Shown here: positions 10,896 through 22,785 of the stretch, piece after piece
Numbering within the stretch: the stretch's first letter is position 1
Layout of the letters: every line of letters starts with the position of its first letter
Source: Antitrichia curtipendula
Taxonomy: Eukaryota > Streptophyta > Bryopsida > Hypnales > Leucodontaceae
Assembly: GCA_951230915.1 (NCBI GenBank)
Contig: OX579640.1
Location: forward strand, 25,254,981 to 25,318,980
Length of the DNA stretch: 64,000 nt
Reading direction: 5' to 3'
The notes under the pieces: generated by a model
Told to the model about the DNA's origin: nothing
The model's database searches: none
What the model saw: only the letters and a program-made list of their open reading frames with translations
Translations under genes and position numbers: made by a program

Positions 10896-11975
10896 TTATC
10901 CTTGGCTCGAGGATAATCATGAACAACAATTCCTATTCTATTTATCTTTGGGTCGAAGATAAGAGTCATTTGTATATGGTAATGCACATTATGATCCTTA
11001 GAATAATGTAAAACTTAATGAGGCCAAAATGTACTTTCTGAAATATATGCAATTATTTTCATCACAAAGATAATTAATTTAGTAACTAGTAATTACTGGA
11101 TACACTTGCTGCCAATGATTACACCTGGATTCTTCTTCCTCAGCCTCAGTGAAATTCTCGTCATGTTTGTACTTTGTTTTTTATCTTTGAGTCGAAGATA
11201 AATTGTTATTGATCAATTATGTCAAATTGATTTCATTGCAGTTATCCAATTTTGGTATGAAATTTATGCTGAATGCAATCTTAGAATCTTATCCTGGAGT
11301 CGAAGATAGAACTGGTATTCATGGTAGTAATTATTTATATGAATCGTTTACAAATTCATAATATTCATCAAATTGACCTGAAATATATCTTTGTGTACAA
11401 TTCATTAGTAAATGATCTGTAAAAATTTATCTTTGTGTTGAAGATAATATGTTTTTAAAGTATTAGCTGGCGTGTTTGGTTTGAAGTCTGGTAAGAAATA
11501 ATGAAAGTAATACTCTTTGACAATTATTGACATTTTAGTTATCTTCGAGTCGAGGCTAAAATTATCCTTCTCATTCACTTTGAGTATTTGTAAGGTGGTT
11601 GGAATTCGTCTTTAGCGATTGTATTTCAGGCATAGACCTTTGAATCAAATAATATCTTGTTCTCTAGATGTCTTGTTCTCTAGATGTTTACATTTGATTA
11701 GATGGTAAATTTATAAGCTTTAATATTTTACGGATTTGTCTGTGAAATGGTTGATTTTAATGATTTTGATATTATTATCATTTATGTATATTATATAGAA
11801 TTAGTGGATTTCATGGTTTTTGGAAAGTTAGGTAATTCACTTTGCATTCCTCTTGCCCTTGTGAGAGACTTCATATCCTTGTACGATGAATTGTATAAAT
11901 TCATATCTTCGACTCGAAGATAATTTGACAATGAATTTATAGAATTTTGTGTATGATGTATCCTGGACTCGTGGA
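10896..11975. repeat. Palindrome cluster B upstream of the DUF7869-type gene
   Basis: Eight copies of a ~21-bp imperfect palindrome lie at 10896-10916, 10942-10962, 11181-11201, 11289-11308, 11427-11447, 11539-11559, 11904-11922 and 11959-11974. The shared arms are TTATCYTYG and CRARGATAA around GTCGA or CTCGA. Spacing is irregular (about 25 to 345 bp). The last copy is about 50 bp before the start of the DUF7869-type reading frame. Inference: binding sites for a protein, either subterminal transposase sites of an element or promoter sites. Confidence 0.75.
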
Positions 11976-12020
11976 TGTGATCTTCCATTATAAACTAATG
12001 TCAGTTACATTTCTTGCAGG

Positions 12021-14678
12021 ATGGATACTCATGATGTCAACAAGTTTACAGTTCCGGTGCCAATTTTGCTTGAGGGTGTTGCACCTTGCGAAGGAATACC
12101 ACGTGGTTCTTGGTATACAAAGTGTGTCATCCTTAGAAATGAAAGGTCGGGGGAAGTGGCTAAAGGGATTTGTCACAACATAGATGCAGATCTCGTCATC
12201 GACATGAATGGGGAGCCCCTTGGTGATGATCGTGTTGCTATTCATATTGTAGAGTCTTTATACGAAGAAGAAGTTCCTTCGGAGTGGATGTGGTCAATGC
12301 ACTCCTGGCCCATTTCGAGGGTCTATTTGAATGGTGCTAGTTTGTACGATCATGAGCAAACGCATTTCTATAGATCCGCTCTAAACGGGACCGGGCGGCG
12401 AAAACGAATTGGAGTTTGTTCCTATGAAAGCTCGCGAGAGAGGAAGGAGCCAAATAGCCTCTTGAGAAAAGATGTTCTTTTCACCCCGCAATCAGTGGCT
12501 GAGATGTCTAACAAGGAGTGTTGCACCAAGAATTGTATCCAACCATTTCCACATGGGTAGATTGAAGCCATTTGGTCTGTAATGTATGTTGACGGAGGAG
12601 TATACACTTGGAAGTCTCGTTTGCTTGATGTACACGGGCAAATCTACCATGATCAAAATGGGAGGGATATGATCACCTTGTCAAAACATGAAGTTTGTCC
12701 CACGGCTTGGTGCCATATTCATGGAGTATCAAGGGCTACTTTTTACAGATACAAAGAGAAAGCCAAGAAGGAGGACAAACCAGAGCATCATGGTAATCTG
12801 AGGATGAAGAAGCCTCGGACCCACACTTTACAAGCGACGGCCACTCTTTGATTATTGGTAGACAACGAAGCTGACGCAATGCCGCATAAAACAAAGATCC
12901 TTGACTCTAGGGAGAAAGTTCCCTCCATGGTTTTACCCTTTGGATTTCACTAGAAGGACAAGTTACCGGAGATTAACAATGTGAATTCGTCATTTCAATT
13001 GCAACATGTTTCAGCTAGTGGATTGAGCAACATTCGACGTCAATCTTTTCCAAAGTTTGCTCCAAAGGCTAGGGGTGATAGTTTTGCACGTTGTGAATAT
13101 TGCGATAGGTTAAAGCAGCTGAAGAGTGCTTGCACTCCTGGTTCACGAGCTCAACAAGTGTGGGCCTACAAATTGAAGGCGCACCTTGATGGACAGAAGG
13201 CGCATAGGGATTTGTATTATGGAAATCGTGGAATGTCAGAGATGTTTCCTGACAAAGTTTTGACCATTATCCATGATAAGATGGATCACTCAAAAACCGC
13301 TTCTCCCCATTTTTCTCACAAGAGCAAAGGAAACAATTCATTCATAAAGATGCCCGTGGCAGTTACAGGCATGATTGCTCATGGGCATGGAGATGTGCGA
13401 TATGCGCACTATGGCTTAGACATCTTTTCCACAGACTCCAACCATACCATAGGATCAATTGCAAAATTGTTAAGAGATTTGGAAGCGCAACCAAAGCATT
13501 CATCTCGTGAACTTTTTGCAGGAGGTGAACATTCTGAATTGACAAAGGCTTTGTTATTAGGCTCACAAACTTGTACGGACTCTCTTGGATCACCCCCAGA
13601 TGAGTTGGTGGAAGCTAAACCCCTTCCTCCAACATTGACTCTTCAACTTGACAATGCTTGTGGTGACAATAAGAACCGTTGGGTTTTTGCATTTTGCTCT
13701 CTTCTAGTCTATAGAGCTATTTTTCGAGAGATTTACATCAATTTCCTCATTGTTGGACACACTCATGAGGACATTGATGCTCTCTTTGGTCGATGGAGTA
13801 GCAAATTGAAGACAAACGATTACCCTACACTTCCAAGGTTAATGAAGTCTTTCATAAAAAGTGAAATACAGCCTGTGATTCCTCATCTCATTGAAGAGGT
13901 TCCTGATTTCAAGTGTTTTGTAGAGGGATATTTGCATACAGGTGATGATTCTCTATTGGGCCATTCTCAAGCTCAGCAATTCAAATTTTACAAGGATTCT
14001 AGTGGATGGCCCTTGATGCAGTACAAGATCTTGTCTATTGATGTAGATTGGCTGCCAAAGGAGGGTGGAGGCATTTGCTTGTGGAAGGAGACAACAGATG
14101 GAGGTCTTAAAGTGCCAAGGGGTACACCTCCACCTTTGGCTCCACAAAAAATGCGTTGTTTTGATGAGGTTTGCAAGGGTTTAGAAGGATATATTGCATT
14201 GTGGGGTGCAATGGCTAATCAAGATTTGTCTAGAGAGTTTCGAAGGAAGAATGAACTAGTGCGGAAATACTGGGAAGGTGTCAGAAGCGCTCTGAATGCA
14301 CCCCTCGTGATGCGTGAGAAATTGCGGGATGGATTTTGGCCGAATTCTCAAATCACTGAGGAAGTGGAAGACCAGTACCTTGACGATGGTCAAATGCGTG
14401 AGGAATTTGCAAAAGATGCACCATTTGTTGGTTGTAGGCGTGACCGTCCAACACCTTCATTCCGTGTTGGCCATGATGTGTATGCGGGTTATTTTACTGC
14501 AGTGCGACCTGCTGATGGTGACCTCCGCCCATGTTGGCTTGCTCGTGCACTTACTAATCCTAATCCAGATCCAGGGCATGTCAATTCAATTGAGCTACAA
14601 TATTGGACGGCTACATCTTTTCAACACGTTATGGAGGATACATACGGAGGTTGGGACACAAAACAAGGGAGTTCTTGA
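12021..14678 (+). pseudogene. DUF7869-type transposon-associated protein, with three in-frame stops
   Basis: One continuous frame of 886 codons starts at ATG 12,021, just after a splice-acceptor-like ttgcag. It is interrupted by TAG 12,558, TGA 12,849 and TAG 12,951, with family-like sequence continuing in the same frame after each. The C-terminal half has the strings I recognise from DUF7869-type proteins: LTIIHDKMDHSKTASP, GMIAHGHGD, LQLDNACGDNKNRW and VGHTHEDIDALFGRWS. The spaced acidic residues (DKMDH, DNACGDN, HEDIDALFG) could be metal-binding, as in an RNase H-like nuclease; that is inference. A Cys-rich segment (FARCEYCDR) precedes them. Such proteins are usually multi-copy and probably transposon-derived. 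Its precise role is unknown to me. Palindrome cluster B lies directly upstream. Confidence 0.65.
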
Positions 14679-16050
14679 TGCGAGGATAAGGCAATTTCTC
14701 CAAGCTGGACGCACACGTACTGTATTATGACTGCTTGGAAGCCACGTATGAGAGCAGGGACTTTTGATCCAAGAATCAAAATTCCCAAAAATCACATAGC
14801 TATAATCAAGGCATCTGTGGATGCTTATGTGTGTGGAGAAGACAACAAATGAATGCATCTTCTGAGTGAAGGTGGATAGATTGTAGGTTTAGGGAAGTGA
14901 TTAGAAGTTTGTAGTATATTTTCTTATATTTTAAGAGAAAAAATATAACTAAAGTACTTGTAGTAGTGGAGGTGTTTTTCTTAAATATGTTTACAAAAGA
15001 AAAGATAAAGAAAGGGGTTGGAAAGAAGAAATAGATTTAGCCCGCAAATTATTTTAGTCCATTATATTCATTTATTTTTCTTGGTATTTTAGAATTTAAT
15101 GTTGTAATCGGTGTGCAATATAATACATTTTTAATTTGTTTTATGTATTGCATTGTGTATTTTTCAGTTTGTAAATTGTATTTTTTGTGTCCATCACCAT
15201 GGATTTGTAAGAGTAGATGCATTACCACATTGTATGATGAATTCTTCTATAAACCCTAAATCCTAAGCATATGCCACAAGCATTTGCTTTGATCTTAAAG
15301 TTCAATATTTACTCTGAAATGGTTAGACTTCAAATTTTAAAATCATTATTCAAAAATTGTCTATACTCCAAAGTTGGTAAGCAATTTCATGTACATGCTT
15401 AAATTAATAAGTCTATTGGCATATTCATGTCTCAATTTATTGAGTTGTCTCAATTTAATGGACTCTTTTGCATATTAAATTTAGGATCAAGAACAAAATG
15501 GGATTCCAAATAGTCTCGTTTTAATGAGTATGGCCTTATTTTTTTAGATGAGATCTTGTCACTCATGATGGCTCTAGAATTCAGCTGAACTTGCTCGTTT
15601 TGCTAAGTGTCATTGTCCCTTGTGTTTCGGATTTTGTTTGTTTGAAGTGCATGTTGCAATTGATTTGGTGCTTGTCCATCTAAGGTTAGGGTATGCTTGT
15701 GGCTAGGAAAATTTGTTGTAAGGGTTGAAGAGATATGTTGTTGCAGTTTAAGGTGTTCATGCTCACGAGTTGTTTCAAAGTGGCAATGTTGAGATGTTCC
15801 TTGTGTCCGGGCACATGCTTCATTTGGGTTCACAGTTGGGGTTTACAATAGGTGATTTAGTCCCTAGCACTATGGATACAACAAAAATTTGAATTGTGGA
15901 TGTAGAGCAAGCAACAACATTGCAATTTATGACGCGACTGATCCTCATCAACAAACGCATAAATGATGTCATCATGAACACCCCTAAGTACGATGCACTT
16001 CAACTTGCTCAAGCCAATGCTACAGTGGCTCCATCACAATATTGAGCCAC
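14679..16050 (+). other. 3' flank of the DUF7869-type pseudogene, up to the CACTA insertion
   Basis: AT-rich and without a credible gene. It could include the degenerate end of the DUF7869-type gene, since family-like Trp/Pro-rich sequence fades out rather than stopping cleanly. The CACTA element is inserted after base 16,050. Confidence 0.5.
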
Positions 16051-16775
16051 CACTAAAAGAAAACCACGTTCCAGTAAACGTAATCGGGGGTTGATTTTGT
16101 GTTCAGGTGGCAATCTTACATGTTTTAGGGGTCAGCCCCATGCTGGTTGTTGGAAAACCTGTTTCTTCTAACGAAATGTGTTCAATCTGTGTTCTAAGAA
16201 TGGTTGTGTAGTATGCATGTTTCTAAAACCTGTTCATTGAAACACAGGTTTTGTTTGTGAACACTTTCTGGACTTCTTCTGCTATCTGGATTCACTACTA
16301 GCATGTTTCCGGCCACGTGGACAATGATTTGGCAGCATATTCTTCTAGGTAAACAATGGATGGATGGAAATGTGGTTTTCCGTTACATACTTCACTGTAT
16401 TTTCAAAATAGACAGAAGTGGGTTGAATTAGTCAGTTTAGAAAGTGAGTTGAATTTACTGCAATGGTATGTTGGATTATATTATTATTTTACTGCCTTTG
16501 CATGCCATGAATGTTCGAACTGAAAAAAACTCTTACGAATTCCAGTTTTACAAGACATGAACTACGTATAGTTCTAAACCTACTCCACTGAGTTCCAATA
16601 TGACTACAAATTCAGCTGAAGAAGCCTATGTCCATACAAAACAATTGCATTAGTAACTTTCAATTTTCATTAAAACTTCATGAGGGTGCACATACGCAAG
16701 TCCTGTAGCAAACAACTCTTTGCATTTCCTCTTTCGTGAATTCAAGAGGGGCCATTCAATGCCTTGTAGCTCTAC

Positions 16776-19700
16776 CTACTGAAGTACTCGAAGACCCTCG
16801 AAATCTGAATCTCTTCCTGCTGCTAGAAATTCAATCTCTGGCCTTCCAAATGCTGTTTCTCCACGTCGTCCTCTCACCTCCGTCCCACAGACAACCTTCC
16901 AGTCTCCTCCTCTACTTCTTTTCCTTTCCAAGTCATCTGAAAAAAATACTTGCTGACACTGACTGGGAAATGCAAAACAATTTGCCCCTACTGGTAAGCA
17001 ATTTGCAAAATTTGCAACACTGAACCCATACTTGTCACGAACTACATTGGTATTTGTTCCACCCATTTTTGCTTGTACCCATGAACAGACCAACACGACA
17101 CAACAATGGCTGCGACAATCCAACTCCAAAATCTCCTGAATCCAACCTACGTACTCAGCATTCTCCCAATCTTGTTGTTCATTTGCATTCCTACCTCGAC
17201 TACGGCGAAGTACAGAAGCAGCTATGGCACTATCACAAGTGACTTTCTCCTCTTCAGCACTCTGCATGCGCAAGTGCATTCCATGAGCATACATAGCTCT
17301 ATATGCTGTCGCTTGTCTTTCTGGAAGCTTCGAAGCCTCAATAACGTCTAAACTTGGTCCCAATGGTCCTTCTGAAGCCTCCAACACCTGCAATCTCAAC
17401 CACTCTGCAAATTTGGGCAAACTCTGACTACCTTCTGGATATGGTACACAGTTATGTCGAACACCATGACGAACGTAATCCCGCCTGAAATTCTCTCGAA
17501 GTGTTTGTCTTTCTCTACAGACGTCGCTATACTTCCTGCTTCACAAAACAAACAACGCCAGTAAGTTCCGTTACATGCACCATTTGAAATGAACATGACG
17601 TTATCGTAGCTTTTCCACAGAGTTATTCCTCTGTCACCATTTTCAATACGTCTTACGTTTTCCACATGACAACTGCGACAACATATACATTCTACCTCAC
17701 ACAGTGCCTGTTCAATATAACAGACTTATCATTTTTTTTTCCTTTTTAATTTGTATTATCAAAAAATTCTAAAAGGACAAATAATCTATCCTCTTCCATG
17801 TTCAACACTTCTGTGAACTATTCCGAACATGAACTACTACCTTAACCATTTGGTGCCATCTTTGACATACATGGTTCACGTTATTAATCAACATAAACAA
17901 TACTTACTGCCTCCAATGCTCCAAGTCCACCGAATTTGAAAGCACAAAATCATGTGCCCATTGCAAGAATTGATCTGACATTTTTCTGGGCCATCCACTT
18001 CCTTGTACTACTTCGTCATTCATCCTCTGGTCTTCCTTGTCATTCCAAACTCGACGGCTTGTTCCTTGAAATCGTTGCAAGTACTCTGTGTAGTAGCCTA
18101 ATGTTTCAAACATTGCGTACCCTTCTGCCATGCTAGCTTCCGGTCGAGCATACGTCCTCACGTCCTCTTTCAGAGTTTTCATGTACCTCTCTATTGGATA
18201 CATCCACCGACAATGAACTGGTCCGCATATGTATAATTCTTCTACTAGATGAATCATCAAGTGCGACATGATGTCCATGAATGTTGGTGGAAACTCCTTC
18301 TCCAACATGCATAATGCATCCGCGGCATCTGCCATGTCTGCATTTCTGCTTGAAACTGTGATTTCCCTAGCACAAAGTCTTTTAAACACTCGACTTACCT
18401 TCATTACTACTTGTTGAACCTCCTCTGAAAGAACAGATCGCAGAGCCAAAGGAAGTACCTGACAACGCATCACTCTGAATTACAAATCTTTGCAAACAGT
18501 CTTCCATTCTCTCCTTCATTCTTGAAATCTCAATTTCTTTCAGCATAGAACAACACCTTAATCCCCATCCACTTCCAATAGTTTTTTATGAATCCATCCA
18601 TATAGACATTGTCATTTCCCTCCTCTTTACAACATGTACTTGTTTTGCTCCATTCATTATAATGCCTCAAACATTGAATACATGCCTTCGTAACAAGCTT
18701 ACAACCAAAGTACAATTCACTTACTTGTTGCATAAGAACATGGAAATCATGTGACTTCATGTATCGTAGCTTTCCGTCCTCTAAGCACTTCTGAATAGCA
18801 CCAACATAGTTTGTAGGAGTTTTCAAATTCTTGATTACTTCCATCACTGTTGTCTTCTCTGTTGAGTTCAAAATGTAAGGAGCACGAGGCATGTGAAATT
18901 CATCCCTTCCATTCTCAGATTCTTGTAGCCATAACTCCGGTCTAATGCTCATACATTGCATGTCTTGCCTGCTTTCCAACGAATCCTTTGCTCCTAATAG
19001 CGTTTTTGTCATGTTCTCACACAATTTTTTTTCACAGTGCATGGGATCTAACACATGCCGAATGAGCAAATCCTACAATGCACCCACATGAAGTTCTTCT
19101 AGGTTAGCACATACGGAAAAAATTTCCTTCTCCTGAATTTTATAAACTTTCATATCAAATGTACAAGACAAAATCCCTTCACACTGCACGCTCAAAAAAC
19201 TAGTTGCTGCACATAGCATGACTGTCAGAAAACTGAAATTCAACATTGCATTTTTCTTCACTTCACAAGCAATTTCGTCATATTGAATGCCTGAACTCAT
19301 CACTGACGTACAAGAAAGGAACGACATAAGATCCGCATCAACGTCCTTCCTCCTCAATTCCTTATTTTATATCAACATTGTCCAATCATTTACAATAGTA
19401 TGCTTACAAAAAAAATACTTACATATTACGCTTGTCCTCCCCAATGTTTCGTTCAAAGCACTTGAAATTAAACAACACCTACCTTCTGCTGTCTGAAACC
19501 GCTGTATGCCATCTTCTCACAGCCCTCCGTATAAAAAAGAATACACTTGTACCTAAATGAGCCACACTATGTTGTATGCACTCTCCGTTTGCAAACAATT
19601 ACTTGCTGCCACAAAGACATTCAAATAACTCTACTTTGGAAAACAGTAGTACACACTGGTTTGCAAGGTAGACATGAAAACTTCAAGCTCACCGTCCAAT

Positions 19701-21375
19701 ACGGAAGAATGTTCAAAGCAGATTTCCGCTTCATTCCATGCTCGTGAATAGGATCTTCTTCAGCACCCTTTCTACTGCCTGCAGCTAGATACGCATCGCG
19801 TTCCTGACCACAACATCTTGTTTCCTCTCCAGTCATCCTCACTGGAATGGTTCTAACCTCAACCTTCCCATCAAAATTTAAACTCCTACGATACGGATGA
19901 GCTCTATGTGTCCACCTTCGACTCTCGATATAAACGAGCTTCCTCCCCTTTGCTTTCTTCTGAGCATCTAGATTGTTACCTGACCTTGCTGGTCTACCTT
20001 CTGTGTTTGGCCCACACACAGTGCATGCTTGATAGCCATGCGTACGCAATCCAGAAATAAGACCATATGCAGGGTAATCAGATATGGTCCACATAAGAAT
20101 ACCTCTTAATGTGAACCACTGTGCACCTGTTGGTTTAGAGAAGTCTTGTGCAGGAACCCCTTTCCACAACACTAGGAACTCGTCAATTAATGGCTTAATG
20201 AAAACATCAATGTTTTCATTTGTGGGGGATAATTTTCCCAAAACTAAAATACTCAATTGAATGAAAGATTTCTTGGTTACCATGAACGGAGGCAAATTGT
20301 AGATGAGGACGAGCACTGGCCATGTGGAATGACTGGTCGTGTTGTGAGCAAAAGGATTAACACCATCTAAAGACATTGCACAACGCACGTTCCTAGCATC
20401 CTCTCCAAATGACGGATCTATGTTGGTATCAATGTGTTTCCACGATGGGCTATCTGCAACAGACTTCATTACACCTTCTTCTCTTGTAGGATTTTGTGCA
20501 TGGAATTGTAACATTTTAGCAATTGCAGGCGAACGATACATGCGTTGTAACCTAGGAATCAAGGAAAAATGTCGTACTACTCTAGCTGGCACTGTATTGG
20601 AATCCGCTACGAATCTTGACCTCCCACATCTTGGTTTAGGGCATTCTTGCAAATCCTCTTCATCCCCACGAAACAGTACACAGCCGTTTGGACATGCATA
20701 GATTATGTCATAGTTCAAACCCAATTTCTTAATCAATTTCTTCGCCTCGTAGTGACTGCTTGGCAGCATATTCCTTGCCGGCAGCAAAACAGTTGATAGG
20801 TACTTCATGAGTTCATCTACGTAAGCATTGCTTACGCCATATATGACAGCCATGTTTATTAGCACAATTGTGGCTGAAATCACACTTACGTTTGTACCTC
20901 GGAACACCGCTCGTGTTGCTTGCTCATATAAGGCATCTATTGCCTGCACTGACTCTGAAAACACATCCTCCTGGGCCTCACATTCTTCAACGTTAGATAC
21001 GGAGTCCCTTATGTCGTCCCCCTCAGTGAGAGCATCAAACAGTTGCTGTTGAATGTCATGGTAAGGGTTCATGTGCTCTGCATACTCTGTTCGATCACGT
21101 TCATCATCAAAGACATTGTCGGTTGAAATGGTTTCCCCCTCTGCATTCAACCATATGCCCTCCGCTGGGTATCCGTTAGGAGGATCGCCACCCAGCATGG
21201 ACCTCATAAGAAAATGATCCCTCTTGTTCAGCCGCAAATGTCCCTTGATTGTTCTAATGTCATAACAATGTCCCCCATGATATTTTGTACAAGGGCAGCG
21301 ATATGAGAAACATTCCTGCTCTCTAGCAATTCGCATTTCGTTTTCAAATATTAAATCCTCTATAGGTATGTACAA
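16776..21375 (-). CDS. TNPD-like CACTA transposase (Tnp2 / DUF4218 / DUF4216)
   Basis: Coding blocks on the minus strand: 21,375 to about 19,680, about 19,357-19,073, 19,069-18,530, 18,473-17,904, 17,665-17,396 and 17,420-16,776, separated by introns that I did not fix exactly. Near the N-terminus is a Transpos_assoc-like Cys/His motif (YRCPCTKYHGGHC, then IKGHLR). Next comes the Tnp2 transposase core (MSLDGVNPFAHN, WTISDYPAYG) with the first aspartates of the catalytic set. Then MLIRHVLDPMHCEKKLCENM and the DUF4218 region (LMIHLVEELYICGPVHCRWM, IERYMKTLK). A DUF4216-like part (YVGWIQEILELD, QCQQVFFSDDL) ends it. This enzyme cuts and joins element ends. I saw no internal stop within the large block. 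The true start codon is not identified; the frame opens at a TTG and an upstream exon is likely. Confidence 0.8.
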
Positions 21376-22728
21376 TCCCCGACCTCCAGATATTGTTTAT
21401 GCTAACAGTCGAGGGTCAAACAAAGGCAAACTCTATTCCCGACAACACTCCGTCTACTGCGCCTTGTACTGTCTTCAATGCTATCCGTTTACCACACACA
21501 CCGCTACATACAGTGACATAGAACTTCCACAAACTATACAGTGTACATCAATGCATGTCAGCTCTAGAAGCAGAATTTAAATTTGCTTTACTCCGTTCAA
21601 TTGCATTGGACCACATGACGCACTCAATGAATTCCCTACTTCTTGATCGTCATACACAACATACGAGGCCTCAATGCTTTATGAACATCGCATGGAAAAA
21701 ATACACACGTGTCTTCACTTTTTCAAATTAGAACTCTAGTACATGATCTTCTTCAATGAACTCAACAAAATATGTTTCCTTTGCATCTGAACAATAAAAA
21801 AAAAGTTTCATATCAAAATGCAATATGTTTCTTTACCAAATAACTTCATCATGTTCAAGACACAATGCAAAGAAGCTATTGTCTACGTCCCCTACCTCTG
21901 CAATTGTCTAAGACAGATAAAGAACAACATAAACATCTGAATCCTCAATATTTCACGACCTACACAAGGAAATGACAAATTTTATTGGAAATTATCAAAT
22001 GCAGTAAAGGGTTCATGCCAGTTTACAAATAAAATGTCGTGAGCATTCAACAACGAAACTAAAATCCCAATCCCACTCCAGAAGTGTGCATAGTCAAAAT
22101 CTAATTACATCATCGTTATTCACAAGAAGTTGTTATATAATTTCAAATGTCCATGTCCACTTCAACTTCAATTTTTATAGTAATGCAGTTGCTTGTTTGT
22201 ACTATTAAATTCTCAGTTTACGAAGAATTCTACTCTGAGATTCTAAGTTCTACCCATCATACGTCTTACTAAGTACTCTGTACTGAAAATGATGGAACTA
22301 TAAAGCATAATGAAGTTATGTACAAATTGTGCATTCACCCTCTAACATCTTCATTCATATACACGTTATTACATTAGAATTTGATGTTGTCATTCAAAAA
22401 GGCTTTTAATTTTTCGAAGGTCATCCTCTACCTCCATTGTTGTATACCAATGTAGCCATAACAATGACATGCATTTGTCCTCTTTTGAGACAGAAAACAT
22501 TTTTTGAACACTCTGACACTCTGAAATGGTGCACTACAGACGCTGGCATTTCCTTTTATCCGTAGTGCCACTGTGAACAACTTCATGTCGAACTTGTAAG
22601 ACATGTTGCCGGTTTAGAAGAGCTGTTCAAATAATTAAGGGGGGCTGATTTTACCTGACACGTGGCGGCTTTACAGAGGTAGACCCAGAAGTTTATGAGC
22701 ACTTGAGCGCCTGCAGATATGTATATGA
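21376..22728. promoter_or_regulatory. Intergenic region between the two divergent CACTA genes
   Basis: No gene seen. The TNPD-like gene leaves to the left and the TNPA-like gene to the right, so this 1.35 kb should hold both promoters and 5' untranslated exons. I see no decisive core-promoter signal. Confidence 0.4.
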
Positions 22729-22785
22729 TTGTTTTCTTCAAGCTGTGACGTCAAGTACACTTTCAAATTCAATCCGCCGTCGAAC

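Noticed and set aside
6512..11975. Palindromes considered as a CRISPR-like or tRNA-like array
   Set aside because: Spacing is irregular (25 to several hundred bp), the repeats are imperfect, and the sequence is a nuclear plant-type genome.
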